From an uncultured Porphyromonadaceae bacterium (GTDB taxonomy: Bacteria > Bacteroidota > Bacteroidia > Bacteroidales > Muribaculaceae), in NCBI GenBank assembly GCA_947175545.1, contig CAMWNI010000014.1:1-55723 (forward strand): a DNA stretch of 55,723 nt. Direction: 5' to 3'. Below the pieces are notes generated by a model that was not told the DNA's origin, made no database searches, and was given only the letters and a program-made list of their open reading frames with translations. The position numbers and the translations under genes are program-made. This document shows positions 33,646-42,225 of the stretch, piece after piece (the stretch's first letter is position 1; the number at the start of each line of letters is the position of its first letter).

Positions 33646-34758
33646 ATGATTTGTATGCCCCGGAGGGTACGATTCCTATATATAATAATGTGTGTTGTCG
33701 CGACTATGTCGGCCGCGGCAAAGGATTTTACTGTCGTTCTGGATCCGGGTCATGGTGGCCGCGACTATGGAGCGGTCGGTGCGCTGACTAATGAGAAGAC
33801 TATTAATCTTGATGTTGGCCTTGAACTGCGCAAACTGTTGAATCAACATGATGGACTGAAGGTTGTCATGACGCGTGAGGATGACCGCTTTATTGAACTT
33901 CGCGAGCGCGCTGCTATTGCCAATAGAAATCATGGAGACCTGTTCGTTAGTATTCATGTCAATTCCGTAGACAAAAAGAACCGTAACCGTCAGAATGTAC
34001 GAGGGGCATCGGTCTATGCGCTTGGCCTTCATCGGTCGGCGTCAAACTTCGAAGTGGCCAAGCGTGAAAACTCCGTTATTGAACTTGAGGCAGACCATTC
34101 GGCCAGTTATCAAGGTTTTAATCCGAACTCAACGGAGAGCTATATAATTTTTGAACTGAGCCAGAATAAACACCTGGATCAGAGCATCAGTTTTGCGGAG
34201 ATGGCACAGGGTGAACTCGTTTCGACCGCCGGACGTGCTGACCGCGGTGTGCTTCAGGCCGGATTCTGGGTGCTTCATGCGTCGGCCATGCCTGCTGTGC
34301 TTGTTGAACTCGACTTTATATGTAATCCGACTGTCGAGAAGTATCTCCATTCCCAGAAGGGTAAAAAAGAGATGGCCAGGGCGCTTGCCAATGCCATTTG
34401 TCAATATGCCGGTCTCGGTGGCAATAAGTCGTCGGCATCTGCCGGCGATGATAACCATGACGCCACCGAGTCAGAAAGTGATGATTCGGAGGCTTCGGAG
34501 ACCTCTGCTGCTGAGGCGGACTGTCCGGACTCGCTGACCTATCGTGTACAGTTCATCGCGTCGGACCGCCAGTTGCCATCAACCTCATTTAAGGGAGTAG
34601 AGCGTGTTGAGTATTACCGCCATGGCGGCATGTATAAGTACACATCCGGTGGCGATTTCCGCACTGAGGCGGAGGCAGAACAGCATGCAAAAAAAGTCAG
34701 GGCGAAATTTCCCGAAGCATTTATCATCAAATGGCAGAATGGAGCCAGAGTTTTATGA
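33646..34758 (+). CDS. N-acetylmuramoyl-L-alanine amidase with SPOR-like C-domain
   Basis: 370 residues. A signal peptide (RRVRFLYIIMCVVATMSAAAK) leads into the Amidase_3 domain: VVLDPGHGGRDYGAVG (zinc His), NLDVGLELRKLL, VMTREDDRFIELRERAAIANRNHGDLFVSIHVNS (zinc His and Glu region), and the final VLVELDFICNP with catalytic Glu. An acidic Ser/Glu linker at ~260-295 leads to a SPOR-like end (YRVQFIASDRQLP...YKYTSGGDFRTEAEA). It cuts the peptide stem from murein in the periplasm, typically in cell separation. The mlaD gene follows after 36 bp, a pairing common in Bacteroidetes. Confidence 0.92.
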   Translation: MICMPRRVRFLYIIMCVVATMSAAAKDFTVVLDPGHGGRDYGAVGALTNEKTINLDVGLELRKLLNQHDGLKVVMTREDDRFIELRERAAIANRNHGDLFVSIHVNSVDKKNRNRQNVRGASVYALGLHRSASNFEVAKRENSVIELEADHSASYQGFNPNSTESYIIFELSQNKHLDQSISFAEMAQGELVSTAGRADRGVLQAGFWVLHASAMPAVLVELDFICNPTVEKYLHSQKGKKEMARALANAICQYAGLGGNKSSASAGDDNHDATESESDDSEASETSAAEADCPDSLTYRVQFIASDRQLPSTSFKGVERVEYYRHGGMYKYTSGGDFRTEAEAEQHAKKVRAKFPEAFIIKWQNGARVL

Positions 34759-34794
34759 CCCGGATTCAAGACTATAAATAAAACTATTATAATT

Positions 34795-35688
34795 ATGAAA
34801 TCAAAGAAACTTGTCTATATTGGCATTTCCGCAATTGTCGCCCTTATTATTCTGATTGTCGGCGTGAATTTTCTTAAGGGAATAAATCTGTTTCATACGT
34901 CGAACTATTATTTTGTCAGCTATGAATCTGTTACTGGGCTGAACATCTCTGCTCCGGTTACGGCCAACGGATTTAAGGTCGGTCAGGTCCGCGAAATGAA
35001 ATATGAGTATGACAATCCCGGCCATATCAAGGTTGAACTTGCGTTAGATCCTGCTTTAAAGATCCCTGAAGGCACGGTTGCGGTCCTCGGCGCGGATCTT
35101 CTCGGCACTGCGACTATTGCGCTTGAAATGCCAAAGTCGACTCAGTATGCAAAAGTCGGTTCAAATCTGGAGGGCCGGCAGTCTGGTGGTCTTATGGATA
35201 ATGTTCAGGCTGATTTGATGCCCGGACTGGTTGCTGTCCTTCCTAAAGTGGACTCATTGCTTCAGGCGTTGACGGCTGTAGTTACCGACCCGTCGCTTCA
35301 TGCTGCGCTTGATCGTCTTGATAATATTTCGGCTGATTTGAACGTGCTTTCGTCCAACTTGGCAGCCGCCGCCAAGCCCCTTCCCGGAGTAGTCAATCAG
35401 GCGTCAGTCACCATGAATAATCTGACAGATATGTCGGAGCGGCTTGATTCTCTCTCTGCCACTGTCAACCGTCTGCCGCTTGAACAAACAATGGCTAATG
35501 TAGAGAGTGTCTCGGCCAATCTCAAGGAACTTACGGCGCAGCTTCAGTCGAAGGACTCTTCGCTTGGCATGCTTGTTAATGATCCGGGGCTGTACAATAA
35601 TCTGAATGCAACGGTCGCATCGCTTGATTCTTTAATTGTTGACGTGAAGCGCCAACCTAAAAGGTATTTGAAATTCAGCGTTTTCTAA
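34795..35688 (+). CDS. mlaD: MlaD/MCE-family lipid-binding protein
   Basis: 297 residues. One TM at the N-terminus (YIGISAIVALIILIVGVNFLKGI), then the MCE domain (~40-120): YYFVSYESVTGLNISAPVTANGFKVGQVREM, VLGADLLGTATIALEM. The C-terminal part is a long helix-rich region with heptad-like leucines (DRLDNISADLNVLSSNLAA, LNATVASLDSLIVDV). It forms the periplasmic ring of an MCE transporter, most likely the partner of MlaE/MlaF encoded at 25474-26987. A hairpin terminator follows. Confidence 0.92.
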   Translation: MKSKKLVYIGISAIVALIILIVGVNFLKGINLFHTSNYYFVSYESVTGLNISAPVTANGFKVGQVREMKYEYDNPGHIKVELALDPALKIPEGTVAVLGADLLGTATIALEMPKSTQYAKVGSNLEGRQSGGLMDNVQADLMPGLVAVLPKVDSLLQALTAVVTDPSLHAALDRLDNISADLNVLSSNLAAAAKPLPGVVNQASVTMNNLTDMSERLDSLSATVNRLPLEQTMANVESVSANLKELTAQLQSKDSSLGMLVNDPGLYNNLNATVASLDSLIVDVKRQPKRYLKFSVF

Positions 35689-36017
35689 CAATAGACTAAG
35701 TCTAAATAATGGGGCGATTGGTGAAACAATCGCCCCATTACTTACAAATGCCGATTATTATAAGGAATTTACGTGTTAAAAGTTAGATAATAGGTTTAAT
35801 TTGTTTCACGATTATTTTTGTGTTAACTTGCTTTGAATCAGATTGTTGGGTCTTTTAAAGGTGTTAATTGCGTAAGTTGCTGATATTCAGGGATGTTAAC
35901 GATATTTACAAAAACCAAATTTTTTTCGTGTTGTTTTTTTTCTTTTTTTGCGCGTAATTTGCACTTGATATAAACCACCATTAACAGTATAATCGTCTTA
36001 TCCCGTATTAACCACCA
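35689..36017. other. 329-bp interval before dnaA: terminator, spaced TGTTAA repeats, promoter region
   Basis: Holds the mlaD terminator (35707-35740), then an A+T-rich stretch. The hexamer TGTTAA occurs four times (from about 35774, 35821, 35862 and 35894), followed by T-tracts and a GTAATTTGC that is close to a -7 box. No convincing DnaA box (TTATCCACA) cluster is visible, so an origin is not supported. Confidence 0.45.
35707..35740. terminator. Hairpin terminator after mlaD
   Basis: Perfect 14-bp stem (TAATGGGGCGATTG and its complement) with a 6-nt loop. The tail after it is only moderately T-rich. Confidence 0.7.
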
Positions 36018-37406
36018 ATGGAATTATCCATTAATGAGCAGTGGGAGAAATGTCTGCGCAAGTTTCAGGACAATCTCCCTCCCGAACAGTTCAACAGCTG
36101 GTTCCGTCCGATTACTTTTCTGAAGTATGAAGACGATACCCTGCATTTGGGTGTGCCGTCTGAGTTTTTCAAGGAGTATCTTGAAACGAATTATCTGCGT
36201 CTGCTTACGCTGACCCTACGTAATGTCTATGGGCCGGCGATTAAACTGTTCTATCATTTTCAGGTGGTCAAGGATCAGCCCGATTCTTCGGTGGTTATGT
36301 CCGGTTCGAATCCTTCGGCAGCCGTAACTGCGCGCGGAAATGCCGCTAATCCTTTTGTGAAATCATCGGCTGCCGATGAACTTGACTCGCAGCTGAATCC
36401 ACGATATAATTTCGAGAACTACTGTCAGGGAGAGTGTAACCGCCTTGCTGCCACAATTGGGCAGGCAATATGCAAGGACCCGCGCACGCAAACATATAAT
36501 CCTTTATTCGTGTTTGGCCCTCCCGGAGTTGGTAAGACCCATCTGGCTCAGGCAATCGGTATCGGCATCAAAGAGTGCATGCCATCGCGTCGCGTTCTGT
36601 ACGTAACCGCCCGCCTGTTTGAGAGCCAGTATACAGCAGCTAACGCGCGCGGTAAAATCAACGACTTTATTGCATTCTATCAGGGCATAGACACTCTGAT
36701 TATTGACGATATTCAGGACTTCATTGGTAAGCCAGGCACTCAGCGTACGTTCTTCCATATCTTTAATCACTTGCATCTGAATGCCAAACAGTTGATTCTG
36801 ACCTCAGATGTGCGTCCGTCTGAGATGGACAACATGGAGGAGCGTCTGCTTTCACGTTTCAAATGGGGCATGACTTGCGAACTCTTCCGTCCGGACTATG
36901 ACATGCGCGTGAAGGTTCTGACCCGTAAATCAGAGCAGGATGGACTTGACCTGCCTGCGGATGTGATTGAATTTATTGCTGAAAATTGCACTTCGTCGTT
37001 TCGCGAGCTTGAGGGCATAGTCGTTTCTCTGATGACGCACGCTACTGTTGAAAATAGACCGATTGACGTAGAACTGGCGCGCTATGTTCTAAAGAATGCG
37101 GTTAAGATTCGCCGTCATTCCGTCAATTTTGAAATGATTGCCGAGCAGGTCAGCAGCTATTATAAAATTGAATCGGACGCGCTGTTTACCAAAAGCCGTC
37201 GTCGTGAAATAAATGATGCGCGTCAGATGGTCATGTATATCACGAAAAAACTGACCTCACTGCCGCTGACTTCGATTGGTGCGCGACTGAGCCGCACGCA
37301 CGCAACCGTGCTTCATGCTGTTCATAACATAGAGAATCGACTCGCTACTGAGCCGCAACTCCGTGCCGATTTGACTGCGATAGAGTCAGCTCTTGCACCA
37401 CGCTAA
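36018..37406 (+). CDS. dnaA: Chromosomal replication initiator DnaA
   Basis: 462 residues. Domain I ~1-75 (WEKCLRKFQDNLPPEQFNSWFRPI), a variable linker, then AAA+ domain III with Walker A FGPPGVGKTHL, Walker B LIIDDIQDF, sensor 1 LILTSDVRPSEM and box VII LLSRFKWG. Domain IV ends the protein with the DnaA-box reader (TKSRRREINDARQMVMYI, IGARLSRTHATVLHAVHNIENRL). It opens the origin and also regulates genes. The stop TAA shares an A with the ATG of queA (TAATG), so the two are translationally coupled. Confidence 0.97.
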   Translation: MELSINEQWEKCLRKFQDNLPPEQFNSWFRPITFLKYEDDTLHLGVPSEFFKEYLETNYLRLLTLTLRNVYGPAIKLFYHFQVVKDQPDSSVVMSGSNPSAAVTARGNAANPFVKSSAADELDSQLNPRYNFENYCQGECNRLAATIGQAICKDPRTQTYNPLFVFGPPGVGKTHLAQAIGIGIKECMPSRRVLYVTARLFESQYTAANARGKINDFIAFYQGIDTLIIDDIQDFIGKPGTQRTFFHIFNHLHLNAKQLILTSDVRPSEMDNMEERLLSRFKWGMTCELFRPDYDMRVKVLTRKSEQDGLDLPADVIEFIAENCTSSFRELEGIVVSLMTHATVENRPIDVELARYVLKNAVKIRRHSVNFEMIAEQVSSYYKIESDALFTKSRRREINDARQMVMYITKKLTSLPLTSIGARLSRTHATVLHAVHNIENRLATEPQLRADLTAIESALAPR

Positions 37407-38626
37407 TGAATCCGCAGGTCATAGCAATCGAGGAGTTTGATTATCCTCTCCCCGACGAGCGCATTGCACGCCATCCGCTGGAAGAACGAGATTGCTGTAA
37501 GCTTCTTGTCTGTCGCCCTGACGGCACGATGGAAGACCGCATTTTCCGCGAGCTGCCGTCGCTGTTGCCGGAAGGGTCAATGCTTGTATATAATAATACG
37601 CGTGTAATCAACGCGCGGATGCGTTTTGCGAAAGAGTCTGGCGCGCTGATTGAGATTTTTTGTCTTGAGCCGGTTGCCCCGTCGGACTATGCGGTAAATT
37701 TTGCTTCCGGGGGTAATGTTGGCGTTGAATGGCTCTGCTTTGTGGGCAACAGCAAACGTTGGAAGCAGGGAGAGCTTCGCGGAATCGTTACGTTGCCGTC
37801 AGGTGCTGAGATTATTCTGAGTGCTGAGCGCGTAGAGCGTCGCGGAAATGCCTCGGTTGTCCGGTTCAGCTGGACCGCTGATGCTGTTTCTTTTGCCGAG
37901 GTAATTGCCGCGGCCGGGGAATTGCCCATCCCGCCGTATCTCAACCGCCCGACTGAGCAGACCGACATTAAGGACTATCAGACCGTTTTTTCGGCTGTAG
38001 ACGGATCTGTTGCGGCTCCGACCGCCGGATTGCATTTTACGCCGGAATTGCTTGAGCGGATTGACCGCGCCGGATTTGAACGTCGCGCCCTTACGCTTCA
38101 CGTCGGCGCAGGAACGTTCCAACCGGTTAAGTCTGACCTTATCGGTGATCATCCGATGCACTCTGAGTTTATTTCTGTTTCGCGCGCGCTGATTGAGGAG
38201 CTTGCGTCTCGCAATGGTCGGCCTGTCATTGCAGTCGGAACTACTTCAGTCCGCACTCTTGAGAGTTTGTATCATCTCGGCTGTCGTGCGGCTGCGGGAC
38301 TTTCGGTTGACGAGCTACCGCAGTGGTATCCGTATGATTCGGCTCATCCGAGGCTATCTGTACAAGAGGCCCTTGAGGCTCTGCTCGGTGCATTTTCCGG
38401 CCAGCAGTTCATTGCTTCGACCCGTGTCATTATTGCTCCTGGCTATGACTATAAGGTTGTGGATGGCATTGTCACTAACTTTCACCAGCCACGTTCGACC
38501 CTGCTTCTGCTCGTCAGTGCTTTCTTGGGTGATGAGCATTGGCGCGATGTTTATGCTCATGCGCTTGCCACTCCTGACTATCGTTTCTTGAGCTACGGCG
38601 ACGCCTGCCTGCTTCTGCGCCATTGA
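37406..38626 (+). CDS. queA: S-adenosylmethionine:tRNA ribosyltransferase-isomerase QueA
   Basis: 406 residues. QueA moves the ribosyl part of SAM onto 7-aminomethyl-deazaguanine in tRNA, forming epoxyqueuosine. Motifs: FDYPLPDERIARHPLEERDCCKLLV, MLVYNNTRVINARM, LPIPPYLNRP, PTAGLHFTPELLERI, LHVGAGTFQPVKSDLIGDHPMHSEF, AVGTTSVRTLESL, TNFHQPRSTLLLLVSAF. The full family length is kept. Directly downstream of dnaA with a one-base overlap. A QueD-like gene lies about 13 kb away. Confidence 0.96.
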   Translation: MNPQVIAIEEFDYPLPDERIARHPLEERDCCKLLVCRPDGTMEDRIFRELPSLLPEGSMLVYNNTRVINARMRFAKESGALIEIFCLEPVAPSDYAVNFASGGNVGVEWLCFVGNSKRWKQGELRGIVTLPSGAEIILSAERVERRGNASVVRFSWTADAVSFAEVIAAAGELPIPPYLNRPTEQTDIKDYQTVFSAVDGSVAAPTAGLHFTPELLERIDRAGFERRALTLHVGAGTFQPVKSDLIGDHPMHSEFISVSRALIEELASRNGRPVIAVGTTSVRTLESLYHLGCRAAAGLSVDELPQWYPYDSAHPRLSVQEALEALLGAFSGQQFIASTRVIIAPGYDYKVVDGIVTNFHQPRSTLLLLVSAFLGDEHWRDVYAHALATPDYRFLSYGDACLLLRH

Positions 38627-38638
38627 ACTTCGAGGCCG

Positions 38639-38671
38639 GAGAGTGTGTTATTATTGAAAAAACACGCTCTC
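38639..38671 (+). promoter_or_regulatory. Hairpin just before the VKOR-family gene
   Basis: Arms GAGAGTGTGTT and AACACGCTCTC pair with one G-T wobble; the loop is A/T-rich. No T-run follows, and the next ATG is 8 bp away. It could be a weak queA terminator or a leader hairpin for the 38679 gene. Confidence 0.35.
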
Positions 38672-38678
38672 TCAAACT

Positions 38679-39692
38679 ATGCCTGACCACAATATATTGT
38701 CTGATTTTCTTGCAACGCTCGGAGTTGAACATACTTTGAGCTATTCTGCCGCGAGTTTGCAAAAAATGCCGTTTCAGAGTCTTTTCGGGTTCTCGAAACT
38801 GCTTGAAAAGTATGGAATTGAGTCAGAGGGCATCAGAATCAGTGACAAGTCGGAATTCACAAAGCTGCCTGTGCCGTTTCTGGCGCAGACCCGGCAAGGT
38901 TTTCTGATTGTTACGGATACCCGAAACGGTATGATTTCGTATCTTAGCGCCGGAGTCCCGGAGAAATGCGATGCGGATGCATTTACCAATGCCTGGACCG
39001 GGATGGCTTTTCTTGCTTATCCGACCGAAGTATCAATTGAACCGGACTATATGGCACATTTGATTGCTGAGAAGGGCAATCGGATAAAACGGTTGTTACT
39101 CCCTCTATTGGCGATTACTCTTTTTGTCTGGATTTTTATTGCAAACGGATTGTGGAGACATGCAAGCGCCTGGTTTCTGACTGGATTTAATCTTCTCGGA
39201 CTTTATCTTACCTATCTTTTGGTTCAAAAGTCGGCCGGTTTTGCAAGCAAGCATGCCGATGCAGTTTGTGGAGTGTTACAAAAAAAAGGGTGTGACATGA
39301 TTCTGGAGTCATCGGCTGCCAGGTTTTTCGGACTTTTTGGTTGGGCAGAGGTCGGATTCACATATTTCAGTGTTTCCTTGTTGACATTGCTGTTCTTTCC
39401 GCAGTTTACCCACTGGTTAGCGCTTTGTAACCTGTGCTGCCTGCCGTTTACGTTGTGGAGCATCTGGTATCAGAAATACCGTGCGCGTCACTGGTGTACG
39501 CTTTGTGTCGGCGTACAGGCGACGCTCTGGTGTCTGTTTTTCAGCTATCTCGGCGGTGGGTGGATTTCAGGCCTGTTGCCGTTGCGCGCGCCACTCTTTT
39601 TCCTTGCTTTAACTTATGTGACGGTACTTCTTGCCTTGAACCGTCTGATGTCATTAATTGAAAACCCTGATATGGATGAAACAGATAGTTAA
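38679..39692 (+). CDS. VKOR-family membrane thiol oxidoreductase with degenerate C39-like N-domain
   Basis: 337 residues. ~1-125 resembles the C39-like N-domain of Bacteroidetes VKOR proteins (FQSLFGFSKLLEKYGIESEGIRI, FVWIF follows after a loop) but has no catalytic Cys near the start, so it is not a working peptidase. ~138-325 is a VKOR-like four- or five-helix bundle with CGVLQKKGCDMILES (cysteines of the loop), FGLFGWAEVGFTYF, and the active-site pair CTLC followed by VGVQ. The thioredoxin-like domain that often follows is missing. It may re-oxidise DsbA-type partners in the periplasm. Confidence 0.82.
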   Translation: MPDHNILSDFLATLGVEHTLSYSAASLQKMPFQSLFGFSKLLEKYGIESEGIRISDKSEFTKLPVPFLAQTRQGFLIVTDTRNGMISYLSAGVPEKCDADAFTNAWTGMAFLAYPTEVSIEPDYMAHLIAEKGNRIKRLLLPLLAITLFVWIFIANGLWRHASAWFLTGFNLLGLYLTYLLVQKSAGFASKHADAVCGVLQKKGCDMILESSAARFFGLFGWAEVGFTYFSVSLLTLLFFPQFTHWLALCNLCCLPFTLWSIWYQKYRARHWCTLCVGVQATLWCLFFSYLGGGWISGLLPLRAPLFFLALTYVTVLLALNRLMSLIENPDMDETDS

Positions 39693-39695
39693 ACC

Positions 39696-39731
39696 CGCAC
39701 TGACGTCAGCAACACTGCTGACGCCGTGCGA
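39696..39731. terminator. Imperfect hairpin after the VKOR-family gene
   Basis: CGCACTGACGTCAGCA pairs imperfectly with TGCTGACGCCGTGCG across a short loop. No T-run. It separates the converging genes ending at 39692 and 39784. Confidence 0.4.
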
Positions 39732-39783
39732 ACTCAATTCAATTCATTTTCTCAACCCGTCAGTTCCAATCCGTTTGTCTTGC

Positions 39784-40473
39784 TCAGGCCATGAGCAGGA
39801 CGCTGAGTGACGGAATCTGGCTTGGATGGGTCTGCGCATCTTCATCGGCCGTCCAGCCTTTGCCTTTTATCCATGCGGTATGACACCCGATAGATTCCGC
39901 CGGAATAATATCCTTTTTGAGGCTGTCGCCAACAACGAGGACCTGGTCAGCCGGCAGTCCGAGTGCGTCAACGCCAAGCTGAAAAATCGCAGGGTCCGGT
40001 TTCCGTACACCAACAACAGCGCTCTCGATTATTTTGGGGAAGTAGCGAAGCAAATCGAAGTCGGCCAGTACGGCCGCGACGTTACCATAGAAATTGCTGA
40101 CAAGTACCAGCGGATAGTCTTTCGATAGAGAGTCAAGTACCGGGCGGGCTTCTTCGACACAATGGCGTGCCGCATCGTAACAATAGCCTGCGATTGATTC
40201 GACGGTCGTTTCGTTTTCGATGCCGAGAACGCTCAATTCAATTCTGACCTTTTTGCGAAGCAGTTCAAGGAAATTATCAGTTGGCGCAATAATCGGATTT
40301 TTGGCAAGTTCGCGTTCTGCGTGAACGTAAGCCTCGCGAAAATCTTCTTTGCTTACCTCAACTCCGGCGTGTTGCCAACCTTCCCAAAGCACTTCGCTCC
40401 AGTGAACTCCGCGACTGTCAATTGTGCCGCCATAGTCAAAAATAACTCCTTTTATACCTTTAAGCCAGTTCAT
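39784..40473 (-). CDS. HAD-superfamily hydrolase with altered DxD motif
   Basis: 229 residues of the HAD-IA group. Motif I is FDYGGTIDS, so the usual second Asp of DxDGT is Gly. Motif II is LVSNF (Ser), motif III the Lys of RKPDPAIF, and motif IV VVGDSLKKDI. The cap domain lies between ~20 and 110. Without the second Asp a standard phosphatase cycle is doubtful; a hydrolase with a different leaving group is possible. The gene overlaps the CDP-alcohol phosphotransferase gene upstream by 14 bp and closes the four-gene operon. Confidence 0.85.
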   Translation of the reverse strand: MNWLKGIKGVIFDYGGTIDSRGVHWSEVLWEGWQHAGVEVSKEDFREAYVHAERELAKNPIIAPTDNFLELLRKKVRIELSVLGIENETTVESIAGYCYDAARHCVEEARPVLDSLSKDYPLVLVSNFYGNVAAVLADFDLLRYFPKIIESAVVGVRKPDPAIFQLGVDALGLPADQVLVVGDSLKKDIIPAESIGCHTAWIKGKGWTADEDAQTHPSQIPSLSVLLMA

Positions 40474-41380
40474 TGGTCATTCTTTTACAGATTGATTCAT
40501 GACGACATACCATGTAAACCAGTATGCCGTTAAAAATTGTGAGTTCCGCGGCGAAATAGAGCCAGGGCATTCCAAGGAAAAGAGAGATAAAAAGAGTGAT
40601 GGAACGCCAGTTGAATGATAGAATGTTCGTATATTTCATTAGCGGCAGGCTCAATGGGCGGAATTGAGAGCGAAAGGCCTGTGGCAGATTGCCGTCGGGA
40701 TACTTCTTGCTAAGAGCGGTACGCATGCATTGCATGGCCGGTGTGCGTTTCTCCTGATTCATAGTATAACCAAGATAGACCCGCTGAACAAGCAGAGACA
40801 GCCACCCGGCACCTTCCTTGCGGCTCTGCTCGAGTTTTTGGCGAAGCAAATCGGAGTTTTCAAGTTCGCTCTTACCATTGACACACAACAAGTGCATTTG
40901 TCGGTAATAATCAGCCATCGCGGCCTGAATGGAATGGCAGAGGCCGGCGCCGACAGCCAGAGTCCAGATAAGCCACGGACGTTCTGCAAACCAGGCGGAT
41001 GTTGCATTGACGCGTAAACAGATGCATACGTAGATCGAAATGAACCAAAAATCACCGGCCATTCCGTCAAGAATGCGTCCAAGACGCGAATATTGCCTGG
41101 TCATGCGGGCAAGTTGACCGTCAGCCGAGTCAAATGCGTCGGCTATAATCAAGAGCAACATTCCGCAGACATTCACAAGAATATCGGCGGGATAAAAACA
41201 GATTCCGGCGGCTATTCCGATGAAAATGGAAGCAATGGTGATTGCATTCGGCGAAATGTGCATTTCGCGGGCTAAACATGCAAAAAAATAGCCGAGCCGA
41301 CGGTAGAAATATATATCAATATGTTCTTCCGTGTCCGGACTCTTCAGTGTCGATTCAAATTCTTCTTTGCTATACTTCAT
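40460..41380 (-). CDS. CDP-alcohol phosphatidyltransferase family enzyme
   Basis: 306 residues. The family signature is seen near ~85-115: DSADGQLARMTRQYSRLGRILDGMAGD. DG-x2-AR and G-x3-D are intact; the last Asp is spaced one residue further than the textbook pattern. Six or so TM segments (IASIFIGIAAGICFYPADIL, VCGMLLLIIADAF and later ones) place it in the inner membrane. Such enzymes join a CDP-activated alcohol to a second alcohol, as in phospholipid or di-inositol phosphate synthesis. It overlaps neighbours on both sides (4 and 14 bp), so it belongs to one operon with the nucleotidyltransferase, which could supply its CDP-substrate. Confidence 0.9.
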   Translation of the reverse strand: MKYSKEEFESTLKSPDTEEHIDIYFYRRLGYFFACLAREMHISPNAITIASIFIGIAAGICFYPADILVNVCGMLLLIIADAFDSADGQLARMTRQYSRLGRILDGMAGDFWFISIYVCICLRVNATSAWFAERPWLIWTLAVGAGLCHSIQAAMADYYRQMHLLCVNGKSELENSDLLRQKLEQSRKEGAGWLSLLVQRVYLGYTMNQEKRTPAMQCMRTALSKKYPDGNLPQAFRSQFRPLSLPLMKYTNILSFNWRSITLFISLFLGMPWLYFAAELTIFNGILVYMVCRHESICKRMTNELA

Positions 41381-42225
41381 AAAATAGATTCAATGGATTG
41401 GATAATTGCTTGGGCGCCATCCTCGCGGCATGGTGAGAAACTGGGCCAGTCATTAAAGTCAATCAGGCGGATGGTGCCATTGTCGGCAACAACTGCATCT
41501 CCGCCGTAGATTCTCACACCGAGAGTGCGGGCTGCGGCAGAGCAGACGCGCCGAAGGTCGCTGACGTCGAAACGTAATCCTTTGGATTTTCCGTTTACTT
41601 CCTCATAGCCGAACTTGGAGTGGCCGCGGTCAAATGGATAGAACCAGCAGAAGAAATCGGAGTCCTCGACGGCATAGAATTTGACCAGGTCGCCTTCAAG
41701 GTGTTTGCTTATGACTGCACGGCCGATGCCGCGGTGGCTGTAATCGTTGAGCGCACGCTCGACATCCTCAGGATTATTGCAGAAAACAACGTCGTCTTTC
41801 TGCATTGTCTGACAATCGCCACGCTTTACCCAGCATTTGTGGTAATCGCCTTGCAGTAAAGATTCGCGCACAGAATCAGTTGGATTGACTATCAGGGAAT
41901 CAGGGTGGGGGACTCCGGCGTCAAGCAGCATGCGGGTTAAGGTTTCGCGATTGCAGTTCGCAATACCGTCGGGCGAGTTGACAACGATGACTCCTGATTG
42001 TTCCATGGTTCGCAGGCACTCAAGCGAACGCCGGTCGCGACACATATTGACAATAAGTCCGACTCCCTGAGGTATGCGCCCCTCGATAAGGTCTCCTTCA
42101 GTTATGGTCGTTACATCATGGCCACGGTCACGCAGACCGTCAGCAACAGCCGCAAGAATCTTTGCGTCGTTGTCAACCAGATTCGGCGAGAAATTCTCGC
42201 CACGTGAAACGGCAAGTACGTTCAT
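41377..42225 (-). CDS. ATP-grasp ligase-like protein (paralogue 1)
   Basis: 282 residues, paralogous to the gene at 45983-46807. Shared blocks: VNMCRDRRSLECLRTME, VVNSPDGIANCNRE, CWVKRGDCQ (ATP-binding Lys region), ISKHLEGDLVKFYAVE, RIYGGDAVVADNGTIRLIDFNDWPSFSPCRE (metal-binding D/N residues). The fold is ATP-grasp (RimK/glutathione-synthetase-like), so it probably ligates a carboxylate to an amine; the substrate is unknown. Overlaps both neighbours by 4 bp, inside the minus-strand operon with the nucleotidyltransferase and the CDP-alcohol phosphotransferase. Confidence 0.85.
   Translation of the reverse strand: MNVLAVSRGENFSPNLVDNDAKILAAVADGLRDRGHDVTTITEGDLIEGRIPQGVGLIVNMCRDRRSLECLRTMEQSGVIVVNSPDGIANCNRETLTRMLLDAGVPHPDSLIVNPTDSVRESLLQGDYHKCWVKRGDCQTMQKDDVVFCNNPEDVERALNDYSHRGIGRAVISKHLEGDLVKFYAVEDSDFFCWFYPFDRGHSKFGYEEVNGKSKGLRFDVSDLRRVCSAAARTLGVRIYGGDAVVADNGTIRLIDFNDWPSFSPCREDGAQAIIQSIESIL

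Noticed and set aside
35741-36017. Possible chromosomal origin beside dnaA
   Set aside because: No cluster of TTATCCACA-type boxes; in Bacteroidetes the origin is often not next to dnaA.
36300-36320. A GGTTCGAATCC string resembling a tRNA T-arm
   Set aside because: It lies inside dnaA in frame (GSNPS), with no acceptor or anticodon stems around it.
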